Below are positions 15,065 to 24,803 of a stretch of 28,691 bases of DNA, one piece after another. Location of the stretch: NCBI GenBank assembly GCA_903874585.1, contig CAIQSY010000223.1:1-28691 (forward strand), in the 5' to 3' direction. Every line of letters begins with the position of its first letter. Positions within the stretch are counted from its first letter, which is position 1. Under the pieces are notes generated by a model. The model saw nothing but the letters and a program-made list of their open reading frames with translations, did not search any database and was not told where the DNA came from. The translations under genes were made by a program, and so were the position numbers. This DNA comes from an uncultured Chlorobiaceae bacterium. Its GTDB lineage: Bacteria; Bacteroidota; Chlorobiia; Chlorobiales; Chlorobiaceae.

Positions 15065-16830
15065 GTAACGAAACGACTATCCCGACACCTGCAACTCCGG
15101 ATGTATGCACGGTAGCGGTTCTTATAGATGGCGCTGAAATTCCCGGTACATTTCACGTGTTGTCGGTTTCCGTAACACGGGAACTGAATCGGATTCCTTC
15201 AGCCGTGCTTCACCTCATGGATGGAGATGCTGCTACATCCACATTTGAAGCGAGCAATGCCGGTTATTTTGTGCCGGGCAAAAAAATTGAAATACAGCTT
15301 GGGTATCGCTCACAGAATGATTCGGTCTTCAAGGGCATAATTATCAAGCATAGTATCAAAATCCGCAAGGCGACCAGCTTGCTTCTTGTGGAGTGTCGTA
15401 ACGAGGCGGTTAAAATGAGCAGTGGCATCAAGAGCCGTTACTATACCGACAAGCTGGACAGCGATATTATGGAGGAGATTCTCGGTGTCTATGGCTTGCA
15501 AAAGGAGGTAACCGCTACAACACCGGATTTGAAAGAGGTGGTACAGTATGAGTCCACTGACTGGGATTTTCTCTTGTGCAGAGCCGAGGCGAACGGGCAT
15601 GTTGTTCTTGTTGGTGATGATAATAAGGTCGTCATTGCACCACCTGATACTGGAGCAAACGCGGTGGTGAAGGTGAACTACGGATCGACTATTCTGGAAC
15701 TTGATGCTGAAATAGACTCTCGCTGGCAAAGCAAAGGCATCAAGGCAAACAGTTGGAATCCGACGGATCAGGAGTTGATAGAAACAGAGGCGAGTGAGCC
15801 CTCGACAACAAATAATGGGAACCTTTCCTGTTCTACTCTGGCTGATGTGATCGGCGGTGATGCAGATACAATCAGGCATGGTGGTAAACTCAGCCAGCCA
15901 GAACTTCAGGCATGGGCTGATGGTCGGTTGTTGAAAGAGCGCCTGGCAAAGGTTCGCGGTAGAGTATGTTTTCAGGGCTTTGCCGGTGTGTTGCCTGGCA
16001 AGATTATTGAGGTGACCGGTATTGGAGAGCGTTTTGAAGGAAAGCTCTATGTTTCTGGGGTGCGCCATTCCGTCGCCAATGGCAACTGGGAAACGGATGT
16101 TCAGTTCGGTTTGAACCCTGAAATTTTTGCGGAGAGACATAACCTTCGTCCATTGCCCGCTGGTGGACTTTTTCCCGGTGTCAGTGGCCTGCAAATCGGG
16201 ATTGTAACAGTTCTGGAGAGTGATCCGGATGGCGAAGATCGCATAAAGGTGAGGCTTCCTCTGGTGAGCGCTTCGGAGGAAGGAACTTGGGCACGTATTG
16301 CCACACTTGATGCAGGTAAAGAGCGCGGCACATTTTTTCGTCCGGAAATCGGCGATGAAGTGGTGGTCGGCTTTCTTGGCGATGATCCCCGCTGCCCGGT
16401 TGTGCTCGGTATGTGTCACAGCAGTGCCAAGCCTGCTCCAGAACCAGCAAAGGACACGAACCACCACAAAGGGTATGTCAGCCGTGAAAAACTGAAACTT
16501 ACCTTCGATGACGAAAAAAAAATCATTCTTTTCGAAACCCCGGGCGGTAACAAACTAACGCTTTCAGAGGAAGACAAAGGAATTGTCATTGAAGATCAGA
16601 ATGGCAATAAAATCACGCTTGATGATAGCGGAGTCAAGATTGAAAGTGCTAAGGACCTCATCCTGAAAGCTTCAAAGGATATGAACGCCGAAGGTATGAA
16701 TGTAGAGTTAAAAGCGCAGACAGGCTTCAAGGCATCCGGAACGGCAAGCGCAGAAGTTTCAGGAGCCAGTACAACAATAAAAGGAAGCGCCACAACGACG
16801 ATCAGTGGCGGGATTGTTCAAATTAACTGA
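15061..16830 (+). CDS. eCIS spike/hub protein (VgrG / Pvc8 family)
   Basis: A 589-residue VgrG-like hub. The N-terminal two-thirds match the gp27-like hub fold (ELNRIPSAVLHLMDGDAATS; GYRSQNDSVFKGIIIKHSIK; STDWDFLLCRAEANGHVV). The gp5-type OB-fold occupies about 375-460 (GIVTVLESDPDGEDRIKVRL, GTWARIATLDAG, RPEIGDEVVVGFLGDDPRCP). The remainder is a regular beta-helix spike of short repeats (GNKLTLSEEDKGIVIED, GNKITLDDSGVKIESAKD). It carries no extra enzymatic C-terminal domain, so it is a plain structural spike. The start is GTG 15061, which overlaps the previous stop by four bases. The PAAR tip follows 17 bp later. Confidence 0.94.
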   Translation: MSNETTIPTPATPDVCTVAVLIDGAEIPGTFHVLSVSVTRELNRIPSAVLHLMDGDAATSTFEASNAGYFVPGKKIEIQLGYRSQNDSVFKGIIIKHSIKIRKATSLLLVECRNEAVKMSSGIKSRYYTDKLDSDIMEEILGVYGLQKEVTATTPDLKEVVQYESTDWDFLLCRAEANGHVVLVGDDNKVVIAPPDTGANAVVKVNYGSTILELDAEIDSRWQSKGIKANSWNPTDQELIETEASEPSTTNNGNLSCSTLADVIGGDADTIRHGGKLSQPELQAWADGRLLKERLAKVRGRVCFQGFAGVLPGKIIEVTGIGERFEGKLYVSGVRHSVANGNWETDVQFGLNPEIFAERHNLRPLPAGGLFPGVSGLQIGIVTVLESDPDGEDRIKVRLPLVSASEEGTWARIATLDAGKERGTFFRPEIGDEVVVGFLGDDPRCPVVLGMCHSSAKPAPEPAKDTNHHKGYVSREKLKLTFDDEKKIILFETPGGNKLTLSEEDKGIVIEDQNGNKITLDDSGVKIESAKDLILKASKDMNAEGMNVELKAQTGFKASGTASAEVSGASTTIKGSATTTISGGIVQIN

Positions 16831-16847
16831 TAGAGATTATACAAGCA

Positions 16848-17117
16848 ATGCTTCCAGCAGCACGGGTCGGTGATATGATTGTCAGTTCAGCAACGATGGG
16901 GGCGCCGGTACCTGTTATACCGCCGGGAGCTCCAACTGTTCTTGTCGGTGGTCTGCCGGCGGCGCGTCTTGGTGATTCGTGTGGTGCTGATGCTATTGTG
17001 AAAGGTTCTGCTACCGTTTTGATCGGAGGAATGCCCGCTGCCAGAGTTGGAGATTTGACCGCTGCAGGAGGCGCTGTTTTGCCGCCAGGAGCTCCGACAG
17101 TACTCATAGGGGGATGA
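16848..17117 (+). CDS. PAAR-repeat spike tip (Pvc10-like), histidine-free
   Basis: An 89-residue PAAR protein made of repeated VLVGGLPAARLGD-like units, beginning PAARVGDM, then APTVLVGGLPAARLGDSC, TVLIGGMPAARVGD and APTVLIGG. In solved T6SS PAAR structures the cone is held by a zinc ion bound by three His and one Cys. This protein contains no histidine and only one cysteine: the usual His after PAARxxD is Ile, and the TAHGG motif reads TAAGG. The cone must therefore be stabilised without the canonical zinc site. It would cap the beta-helix of the preceding spike. The position before, rather than after, the gp25-like gene differs from the Afp/PVC order. Confidence 0.9.
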   Translation: MLPAARVGDMIVSSATMGAPVPVIPPGAPTVLVGGLPAARLGDSCGADAIVKGSATVLIGGMPAARVGDLTAAGGAVLPPGAPTVLIGG

Positions 17118-17163
17118 TGGTTGACCTTATTGTTTAAAACACTAAAACGTTTACAGGATACAG

Positions 17164-17607
17164 ATGGAGCATCCATTTTTAGGTCGCGGGTGGTCTTTTC
17201 CCCCGACATTCAATCGGACGGCCTCCGGTGTTGAGATGCTTGAGGGTGAGGCTGATATTGTTTCAAGCCTCCAGGTGCTGCTCAGCACCGCACAAGGCGA
17301 ACGGGTCATGCTACCACAATATGGTTGTAATCTGGATGAATTGCTGTTTGAAAACCTTGATATGCGAATGAAAACTTTGATGGCTGATAAGGTGGAGTCT
17401 GCCATTCTTTATCACGAGCCGCGTATCGAGCTGGAAAATGTGATACTTGATGAAAGCGAAGAAGTCGAGGGCGTCGTGCTGATTAACATTGTTTACCGGG
17501 TTAAAACCACCAACTCACGGTTTAATCTGGTATTTCCTTTCTACAAGCTTGAAGCGACAGATGTGAATCTTTCGGCGATCGTTAACTTATTACCCGATAA
17601 CCGTTGA
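17164..17607 (+). CDS. eCIS baseplate gp25-like protein (Pvc9-like)
   Basis: A 147-residue gp25/W-family protein, containing FLGRGWSFPPTF, EGEADIVSSLQVLLSTAQGE and RVMLPQYGCNLDELLFENL. The last matches the conserved gp25 motif in which a Glu/Asp pair contacts the sheath. The C-terminal half (MADKVESAILYHEPRIELEN) carries the usual VxxAIxxxEPRI-type signature. It initiates sheath polymerisation at the baseplate in T4, T6SS and eCIS. It follows PAAR after 46 bp and is three bases upstream of the Pvc11-like gene. Confidence 0.93.
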   Translation: MEHPFLGRGWSFPPTFNRTASGVEMLEGEADIVSSLQVLLSTAQGERVMLPQYGCNLDELLFENLDMRMKTLMADKVESAILYHEPRIELENVILDESEEVEGVVLINIVYRVKTTNSRFNLVFPFYKLEATDVNLSAIVNLLPDNR

Positions 17608-17610
17608 GCT

Positions 17611-20600
17611 ATGTCCACAGAGAGAGAATGCCGGATGAATACTGATCCGTATAGAGACATCAGAGAGGGGACAAGTCAGGATCAGAGAGTATCTGCGGCA
17701 CTTGATGCGGCTTACGCGCCGGTCAATGAGCACACTCCTGCGCATGGCATGGTGTTTGCGCAAAGCTATGCGGCCATGCTGAGGTATGTGAATACCGCCA
17801 ATGTTGTGGAAGGGGATTGGCAGCCTTTTTTCTGTAACGATGTGTCAGCGCAACTGGCACTTGTCGCCGTTGAGGATATCGATGCTTATAAATCGGTGAT
17901 AAAATCATGGTTTGATTATCTGAACAAGAGGGAGCATCAGCATGATCATGATCAGTTGAAAGATACCCTTGGTTTTCTTTTCAGCACTATGGGAACCATG
18001 GCGGTTGCGCTTGATACGTTTAAAGAGCATCTGCCGGTTGCAATCGGTTTGAAAAGTACACTGCAAAACCTTATCAAAACCCGGTTGGCACCAGCATTCA
18101 AGCGGCTGATTACCTATTACAACGCGGGGAAAGCGCTTCATCTGGTTCATGATGTTGCTCCGTCGCCAAGTGTACTGATTCTGCGTACCCCGGTTGTATC
18201 CTTTGATTCAGTGCTTGCCTCTGGACTATCCACCGACTGGAGTGACGGGCTCGCCTGGGGTGGTTACCTTGGTGGAATGGCAGAAGATGATTCAGTGTAT
18301 GGTACTCCACCCGATACTCCTGCGGGAAAAGTGTTTATTCAAATTAATCATTGCTCGACGCATAACCTGTTTTCCTCTGTTTTTGATCAGTTTCTGAAAG
18401 TGTTTGCCCGCATTATCATTGAGGCCTCTCGTGCGCTCGATGATACGTTAACCAAATGGGATACGCATGAACCCCATTATGCGCTGTTTCTTACCTTTTT
18501 ACGACTTTTTGAATATGTTCGGGCAGAGAGCAATACGCTTACCCGACGTCATCTGGATTTCTATTACAGGGAGATTCTGCGGCTTAAAGAAAAGCCTGCA
18601 CAGCCTGGTCAGGTGCATCTTTTGATTGAACTGGCAAAGCATGCTGCTCTTCGGGAATGTAAAGCAGGGGAGCAGTTCAAGGCCGGAAAAGATGATCTTG
18701 GGCGAGATCTTTTTTTTGCGAATGATCATGATGTTGTTGTCAACCAGGCGAAGGTTGTTGCTTTGAAAACTCTCTATCGTCATGGTGATGAAAATGTTGG
18801 TGCAATAATCACGAACAGTGTTTATAAGGACAAGTTCCGCGCTTCATCCAGGCGTCTCTTTTCGCACAATAATTTCAACCGTGGCAGGATTTATGCCCTG
18901 CCGGTGGCTAACGCAGGCGATCAATCCTGGCACCCTTTTTTCAACAAGGTTTACAATGAAGGGTTACTTCAGGTGATCCAGATGCCTGAGGCGGAAATTG
19001 GTTTTGCTGTGGCGTCACATTATTTACTGTTGGCCGAGGGGCACCGGACAATTACGGTACAATTTACACTTGCTGATGCTCTATCGGAATTTACTGAAGA
19101 TCATCGGGATGATGTGACCTGTTCTCTTACCACTGCAAAGGGATGGTTGACAGGTGATAATGTTACTTGCTCTTTTAAAACCAGTGTCAGGAACCTGAGC
19201 GTCCTGGAGTTAATCATAGAGCTTTCAGGTGATGCTCCCGCCATTGTGCCTTATGCAGGTAACATCCATGGTTATAATTTTGATACGAATCTGCCTGTTA
19301 TTGTAGTAACCTTGAAACATCGGGATGATGCTCATTCCATCTACCCTCTCCTTCAGGATACTATCATTCAGTCAATTGCTTTGACGGTAGATGTCAAGGG
19401 ACTGAAGACGCTTGCTCTTTCCAATGATGTCGGGCCGATAGATGCAAGCAAGCCATTTCAGCCGTTTGGTGCCTTGCCGGTACAAGGAAATTCGTTGATC
19501 ATCGGGTCGAAAGAGGTTTTTCAGAAAATGCCTGAGGATGCAGCGGTCAGCGCAAATATTATCTGGCAGATCAAACCTGCGCCCTATACTACCACTCCTG
19601 AGATTGCTGTTGAATTTCTGAGTCAGGGGAGTTGGATGAGATCGGGTGCCAGTGTAGCTCTCAACAAACTCGCCTTGAAAAAGGGCACTCCCATATTGAC
19701 AGATGATGTCCAGATCGATTTATCTGAAAGTATCAAGCGTTCAATACTTGACTTGCCAGATTTTACCGCCAATGAACATTTTTCCATCAGTGCCTGCCGG
19801 GGATTTATCAGATTGGTGCTCACTGACGATTTTGGCAATGCCGCGTATCAGACGGATTTGATCGACTACCTTGTCAGTAAAGAGGAAACGAAAAAACCAA
19901 AAAGTACGCCCGTTGCGCCAACTATTGCTTCGTTGACGTTGAACTATAGTGCCAGTACAACACTTCCGCTCACCTCAGTCTCTTCTGTGGATTATCAGAA
20001 CAGGGTCGGTCGTTTTTTTCATCTTGCTCCATTTGGGCAGGCTGAACAGCATCCTTTTTCAAGTTCATCAAAAACAGTAACGTTGCTGCCTCAGTTCAGT
20101 TTTTTGCATGATGGTACTATCCTGAAAAGCGAAGCTGAACTCTATATTGGCATCAGTGGGGTAAAGCCGCCTCAAAATCTCTCCATACTGTTTCAGGTTG
20201 AAGATGGAACAGCAAATCCGCTGACCTCCAAACCAAAACCGTATACTCAACATATTCACTGGAGTTATCTGCGAAATAACGAATGGAGAGGATTTGCTGA
20301 CAACAAAGTGCAGGATGGAACCGATGGATGGCTGAATTCCGGTCTTATAACGTTTGCAGTTCCTGAGGAGGCAACGAACAACAATACTCTTTTAACCTAT
20401 GGCTTGGTCTGGATTCGAGCTTCAGTGTCTGAAAAAAGTGATGCTGTCTGCAAGCTTCAACTCGTTGCTGCGCAGGCATTAAAAGCAAGCTTTGTCGATA
20501 ATGGCAATTCAGCGAGATTTTCAGCCACACCGCTGCCAGAGGGGACGATCAGCAAGCTTGCTCGACCCGATGCAGGTGTTAAAGTCGTCAGCCAACCCTT

Positions 20601-21357
20601 TACCTCTTTTGGCGGGCGCGGTGCTGAGTTGTCTGTGGCGTTCACTATGCGAATCAGTGAACGTTTGCGGCACAAAAATCGCGCCATTACACTGTGGGAT
20701 TACGAACGATTGATTTTGGAGGCATTTCCACAACTCTATAGAGTGAAATGTCTTAATCATACCCATTATGAAACAAGTGAAAACGGCGCAGGCCTGTATC
20801 GGGAATTGGCGCCGGGTCATGTCACCATTGTCACCATTCCGAACGTGCAGTTTCGTAATTTGCGTGATCCACTGAGGCCTTATACGAGTTTTGGCCTGTT
20901 GGATGAAATTGAGGCATTCGTGAAAAAACGTCTTGGTTGTTTTGCTGTGCTGCATGTGAAAAATCCTCAGTTTGAAGAGGTTCGTGTGAGTTTTAAACTA
21001 CGCCTGTATGACGGGTTTGACGAGACTTATTATGTTACTTTGCTGCAGGAGACAATCACCCGGTTTTTGTCGCCATGGGCATTTGCAGAAGGTGGCACGT
21101 TGTCATTTGGTGGAAAGATTTACAAATCGGTGCTGATCAACTTTATTGAGGATCAGCCTTACGTTGATTATGTGACTGATGTTCAGTTGTTTCTAGATAT
21201 CAACGGTGAATCGTCGAGCCTCGATCACCTGAGCGAGGTGGAGGGTTCACGGGCAGTCTCTGTTCTGGTCTCTGCACCAGCCATAAAACATAACATTACG
21301 CTTATTACATCTACAATGGAAAATATATCCAGTAAAACTTGTCAGTGTGAAGCATGA
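17611..21357 (+). CDS. eCIS baseplate J-like wedge protein (Pvc11-like)
   Basis: A 1248-residue protein typical of eCIS Pvc11/Afp11. The signature RLRHKNRAITLWDYERLILE, then AFPQLYRVKCLNH and the GHVTIVTIPN strand at about 1020-1080, marks the baseplate J/gp6-like C-terminal region. It ends with VRVSFKLRLYDGFDETYYV and DYVTDVQLF. The long N-terminal half (about 1-700) is eCIS-specific, with helical and beta-rich stretches. With Pvc12 it forms the wedge ring that holds hub to sheath. Two starts are possible: ATG 17611 (poor ribosome-binding site) and ATG 17635 (AGAGAGA about nine bases upstream); the second would remove eight residues. Its stop overlaps the next start (ATGA). Confidence 0.9.
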   Translation: MSTERECRMNTDPYRDIREGTSQDQRVSAALDAAYAPVNEHTPAHGMVFAQSYAAMLRYVNTANVVEGDWQPFFCNDVSAQLALVAVEDIDAYKSVIKSWFDYLNKREHQHDHDQLKDTLGFLFSTMGTMAVALDTFKEHLPVAIGLKSTLQNLIKTRLAPAFKRLITYYNAGKALHLVHDVAPSPSVLILRTPVVSFDSVLASGLSTDWSDGLAWGGYLGGMAEDDSVYGTPPDTPAGKVFIQINHCSTHNLFSSVFDQFLKVFARIIIEASRALDDTLTKWDTHEPHYALFLTFLRLFEYVRAESNTLTRRHLDFYYREILRLKEKPAQPGQVHLLIELAKHAALRECKAGEQFKAGKDDLGRDLFFANDHDVVVNQAKVVALKTLYRHGDENVGAIITNSVYKDKFRASSRRLFSHNNFNRGRIYALPVANAGDQSWHPFFNKVYNEGLLQVIQMPEAEIGFAVASHYLLLAEGHRTITVQFTLADALSEFTEDHRDDVTCSLTTAKGWLTGDNVTCSFKTSVRNLSVLELIIELSGDAPAIVPYAGNIHGYNFDTNLPVIVVTLKHRDDAHSIYPLLQDTIIQSIALTVDVKGLKTLALSNDVGPIDASKPFQPFGALPVQGNSLIIGSKEVFQKMPEDAAVSANIIWQIKPAPYTTTPEIAVEFLSQGSWMRSGASVALNKLALKKGTPILTDDVQIDLSESIKRSILDLPDFTANEHFSISACRGFIRLVLTDDFGNAAYQTDLIDYLVSKEETKKPKSTPVAPTIASLTLNYSASTTLPLTSVSSVDYQNRVGRFFHLAPFGQAEQHPFSSSSKTVTLLPQFSFLHDGTILKSEAELYIGISGVKPPQNLSILFQVEDGTANPLTSKPKPYTQHIHWSYLRNNEWRGFADNKVQDGTDGWLNSGLITFAVPEEATNNNTLLTYGLVWIRASVSEKSDAVCKLQLVAAQALKASFVDNGNSARFSATPLPEGTISKLARPDAGVKVVSQPFTSFGGRGAELSVAFTMRISERLRHKNRAITLWDYERLILEAFPQLYRVKCLNHTHYETSENGAGLYRELAPGHVTIVTIPNVQFRNLRDPLRPYTSFGLLDEIEAFVKKRLGCFAVLHVKNPQFEEVRVSFKLRLYDGFDETYYVTLLQETITRFLSPWAFAEGGTLSFGGKIYKSVLINFIEDQPYVDYVTDVQLFLDINGESSSLDHLSEVEGSRAVSVLVSAPAIKHNITLITSTMENISSKTCQCEA

Positions 21358-24300
21358 GCCAAAGCCCAAAAACCATAGTGAAACATCCTGTACTTGAACC
21401 AGCATCAGATTTCTACAGGCTGCGCAGGGATGGTATCGGCTTTATTGAGCAGATGTCAAGTCGGCTATGGACGGATTATAATAATCACGATCCCGGTATT
21501 ACAACGCTGGAGGTGCTCTGTTATGCGATCACCGATCTGGCTTATCGCATAGGGTGGGACATCAAGGATATTCTTGCGCCGGAAACGCTCTCCACCGATC
21601 CGGCCATGCCCTATCCGGATCAGGCGTTTTTTACCGCAAGAGAGATACTGACCATAAATCCGGTGACGACTGACGATTTTCGTCGTCTGCTCATCGATCT
21701 CCAGCAAATCCGTAATGCCTGGGTGGAATGTTCTTGCAAAACGAGTTATTATGCATGGTGTGACAAGGGTCAATTGCGGCTTTCTTGCCAGAATCCATTG
21801 GATGTCTCTCCATCGACCGTAAAAAAAGTCTCTTCTCTTGGACTTTATGAGGTGAGTCTGGAGCTTGAGGCTGACCCGGAACAGGGCGATCTTAATGATC
21901 GCAAGGTTGAATATTCCTCTATTTTTCATGATGCTGATGGCGCTCATTCCACCATTATGGAGCTACGTTTTCCTTCAGTCAATCTTGCTGATGGAGAGTT
22001 GTGGCGACTTTTTCTTGATGGCGCAGAGAGTACGGATGATGGGTTATTGCATGTGACGCTTTCACGTCTTGGTGCGACCAAAACTTATAACGTTTTCAGT
22101 GAGAGTAAAGAGGAAAGCCGTGATAGCTATCTTCGGAATCATTGGCGTACGGTTTTTTATCTTGATTTTACCATCGATTTCACCCATATCCTTGCTGACA
22201 AGTCTCAGAAAAAAGAGACTCTTCACATCAATCATGCGACGTTGCGTGTGTACAGTGATGTCAGTGTCAAAACGGCTATGACAACTGAAGTTTTGAAAAC
22301 CATTTTGGAGAACAAGCGCTCCGATGGCTTTGTTCAGCGTTATCGCAGGAAGGCGAAGGCCGCGCAGGCTGCTGTTCAGAGCGCGAAGCTTGCATTGCTT
22401 TCGCATCGTAATCTGGATGAAGATTATTGTGTTGTTACTGTCGTTGGTATTGAGGAGGTTGCGGTGTGTGCCGATGTCGAAGTGCAGCCTGACGCAGACA
22501 TTGAATGGGTGCAGGCTCGTATCTGGTTTGAAATTGAACAGTATTTCAACCCGTCAATCCGCTTCTATACTTTACAGGAGTTACAGGAGGCGGGTGAAGC
22601 AGTTGAAGAGATATTCAACGGGCCGGAACTCAACTGCGGCTTTATTAAAGCCGATGATCTTGAGAACGCATCACTGAAGACTGAGTTGCGTGTTTCGGAC
22701 ATTATCAACCGGTTGATGGACATTGAGGGCGTTATTGCAGTCAACCGGATGCTGCTGACCAAGTATGATGCTGAAGGAAATGTTGTCAAAGGTGCCGCAG
22801 ACCCGGAACGTAATGGTGCTGCTCCAACATTTGATCCAAATAAAACGAGTGCATCCTGGGTATTGTCTGTCAGTAAACAGCACCAGCCTCGGCTTTACAG
22901 GAATGCTTCACGTTTTCTGTTCTATAAAAATGGCCTTCCGTTTTTGCCAAGAATGGATGAGGTCTTCGATACTCTGAATCAATTGCGTGGTGAGGCTGAA
23001 CGTCCGAAATTGAACAGTGTTGACAACGATCTGAGTATTCCGACAGGAAGATACCGAGAGCGTGATGACTATTATCCGGTACAATACAGTCTGCCTTTGG
23101 TTTATGGCACTGGCCCGGAGGGAGTCCCTGCCCATGCTTCAGCACTACGTCGGGCACAGGCTAAACAGATGAAATCTTATCTGATGGTGTTTGAGCAGAT
23201 GCTTGCCAATGCCGTGGCACAACTTGCACATACCGCTGATCTTTTTTCCCTTGATCCTGATATCAGGCAGACCTACTTTGTCAAGATGTTCAGTGAGAAA
23301 CTGATCCAGGGATTTGATGAGATCAAGGGTGATAACTATACTGAAGAAGCCCTGGAGGGGATTACTGAAACCTTGCCTGAGTTTTTTCAGCGGCGTAACC
23401 GTTTCCTTGATCATCTGCTGGCGCGTTTTGGTGAACAATTCAGCGAGTATGCGCTGTTGCTGAACACAGTCTATGGAAAGCAGGTGGCTCTTGATCGTTT
23501 AATTGACGACAAGATCTCTTTCCTTAAAGCCTACCCCGTGATCAGTCACGATCGCGCTAAAGCTTTTGATTACCATCATGGGTTGTTTTTACAAGAGAAC
23601 CAGTCATGCATCAAAAAGCGCATCAGTCTGTTACTGGGTTATCCAGATCTTACTTTTTTCTTTACCGGCACTCATCCAGCCTATGGTCCGGGGTATACTG
23701 TACCGTTTGAGTTAAAGGATAAAAACAATAAAATATGGTTGAAAGGAAAAATCACTGTACCGGCTTTAACTCCTGAAGAGGCTGAAACAGATGCATTCCG
23801 GGAACTTCTTGTAAGGATGTATCAACCACACTCTTATCATATTGTTCATAAGCATACAACAGGCCTGTTTCAGCTTGCCTTTAAAGACAAGACAAGAAAA
23901 CTGAATTCGGCGTATCCGGTATTGTTCAGTAAAAAGGCTGATGCAGAAGAGTTACAGAAAGAGTTGCAGGCATGGAGTGCAAATGAACGGTTGATTGTTG
24001 TGGAGCATCTGCTGTTAAGGCCAAAGTTCCCCGGTGATGCGCTCTATCCGGCATGTACCGAAGCTGGCTATATAACTTGCGGAGACGAGGATCCCTATTC
24101 GTTTCGACTTACTTTTGTTATGCCCGGCTGGATGACGGTGTATACCAATAACCTGGAGCTGCGTCGTTTTGCTGAGCGGACAATCAGGGAAGAGACCCCT
24201 GCACACCTGCTCGGAAAAACCTGCTGGGTGGGTAATAACGATGGCCAGTTTGATCGTTTTGAACAAGCATGGAATCACTGGCTCACCGTCAATTCGACAT

Positions 24301-24782
24301 TTGACTGGACAGAAGAGCGCTTGCAGGAACGGGTGGAATGGATTCTTGCATCTTCTCTGACCACAACGGCTTCAGAAAACAGTGTATGCCAGTGCGCAAC
24401 AGATATTCTGGCTGCATACGGCATGCAATTTTTCCGATGGATGGAAGAGAGGGTAATGGCAGGGATTGTGTTCGACAAGTTTGATGAAACAACTCCATTT
24501 ATACCTTCTGCCGTCAGTATACCTCATGAGCTTATCGAGGATGAGGCGACGAACAAAGGCACAGCGCAAAGCATTAAAAATTTTCTTGATAGCCGCTATA
24601 GTACCTACAAGGAGGTCTCTTATCGGCTTTGGAATGTTGTGAATCTGCTCAGTAAGCTGAGAAATATCTATCCTGTCGCAACCCTGCACGATTGTGATGC
24701 TGGCAGTGATATTAACCCGGTACGTCTTGACAATACAGCCCTTGGAGGCTCTTCGTTGAGTTCATCATCCGAAACTACCTGA
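21354..24782 (+). CDS. eCIS baseplate wedge protein (Pvc12-like)
   Basis: A 1142-residue partner of Pvc11. The N-terminal FIEQMSSRLWTDYNNHDPGI, then TTLEVLCYAITDLAYRIG, is the conserved opening of Pvc12/Afp12-type baseplate proteins. A second recognisable block, QAKQMKSYLMVFEQMLANAV, follows at about 600-620, and an ERLIVVEHLLLRP motif at about 880. Pvc11 and Pvc12 heterodimers make the six wedges of the Afp and PVC baseplates. ATG 21354 overlaps the Pvc11 stop by four bases, indicating coupled, roughly equimolar synthesis. The C-terminus ends in a Ser-rich tail (GGSSLSSSSETT). Confidence 0.88.
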   Translation: MSQSPKTIVKHPVLEPASDFYRLRRDGIGFIEQMSSRLWTDYNNHDPGITTLEVLCYAITDLAYRIGWDIKDILAPETLSTDPAMPYPDQAFFTAREILTINPVTTDDFRRLLIDLQQIRNAWVECSCKTSYYAWCDKGQLRLSCQNPLDVSPSTVKKVSSLGLYEVSLELEADPEQGDLNDRKVEYSSIFHDADGAHSTIMELRFPSVNLADGELWRLFLDGAESTDDGLLHVTLSRLGATKTYNVFSESKEESRDSYLRNHWRTVFYLDFTIDFTHILADKSQKKETLHINHATLRVYSDVSVKTAMTTEVLKTILENKRSDGFVQRYRRKAKAAQAAVQSAKLALLSHRNLDEDYCVVTVVGIEEVAVCADVEVQPDADIEWVQARIWFEIEQYFNPSIRFYTLQELQEAGEAVEEIFNGPELNCGFIKADDLENASLKTELRVSDIINRLMDIEGVIAVNRMLLTKYDAEGNVVKGAADPERNGAAPTFDPNKTSASWVLSVSKQHQPRLYRNASRFLFYKNGLPFLPRMDEVFDTLNQLRGEAERPKLNSVDNDLSIPTGRYRERDDYYPVQYSLPLVYGTGPEGVPAHASALRRAQAKQMKSYLMVFEQMLANAVAQLAHTADLFSLDPDIRQTYFVKMFSEKLIQGFDEIKGDNYTEEALEGITETLPEFFQRRNRFLDHLLARFGEQFSEYALLLNTVYGKQVALDRLIDDKISFLKAYPVISHDRAKAFDYHHGLFLQENQSCIKKRISLLLGYPDLTFFFTGTHPAYGPGYTVPFELKDKNNKIWLKGKITVPALTPEEAETDAFRELLVRMYQPHSYHIVHKHTTGLFQLAFKDKTRKLNSAYPVLFSKKADAEELQKELQAWSANERLIVVEHLLLRPKFPGDALYPACTEAGYITCGDEDPYSFRLTFVMPGWMTVYTNNLELRRFAERTIREETPAHLLGKTCWVGNNDGQFDRFEQAWNHWLTVNSTFDWTEERLQERVEWILASSLTTTASENSVCQCATDILAAYGMQFFRWMEERVMAGIVFDKFDETTPFIPSAVSIPHELIEDEATNKGTAQSIKNFLDSRYSTYKEVSYRLWNVVNLLSKLRNIYPVATLHDCDAGSDINPVRLDNTALGGSSLSSSSETT

Positions 24783-24803
24783 TAACGGCCAAATAATTGT
24801 ACC

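Noticed and set aside
15310..16467. 385-codon minus-strand ORF
   Set aside because: Antisense to the VgrG-like gene, Cys/His-rich random composition with no family features.
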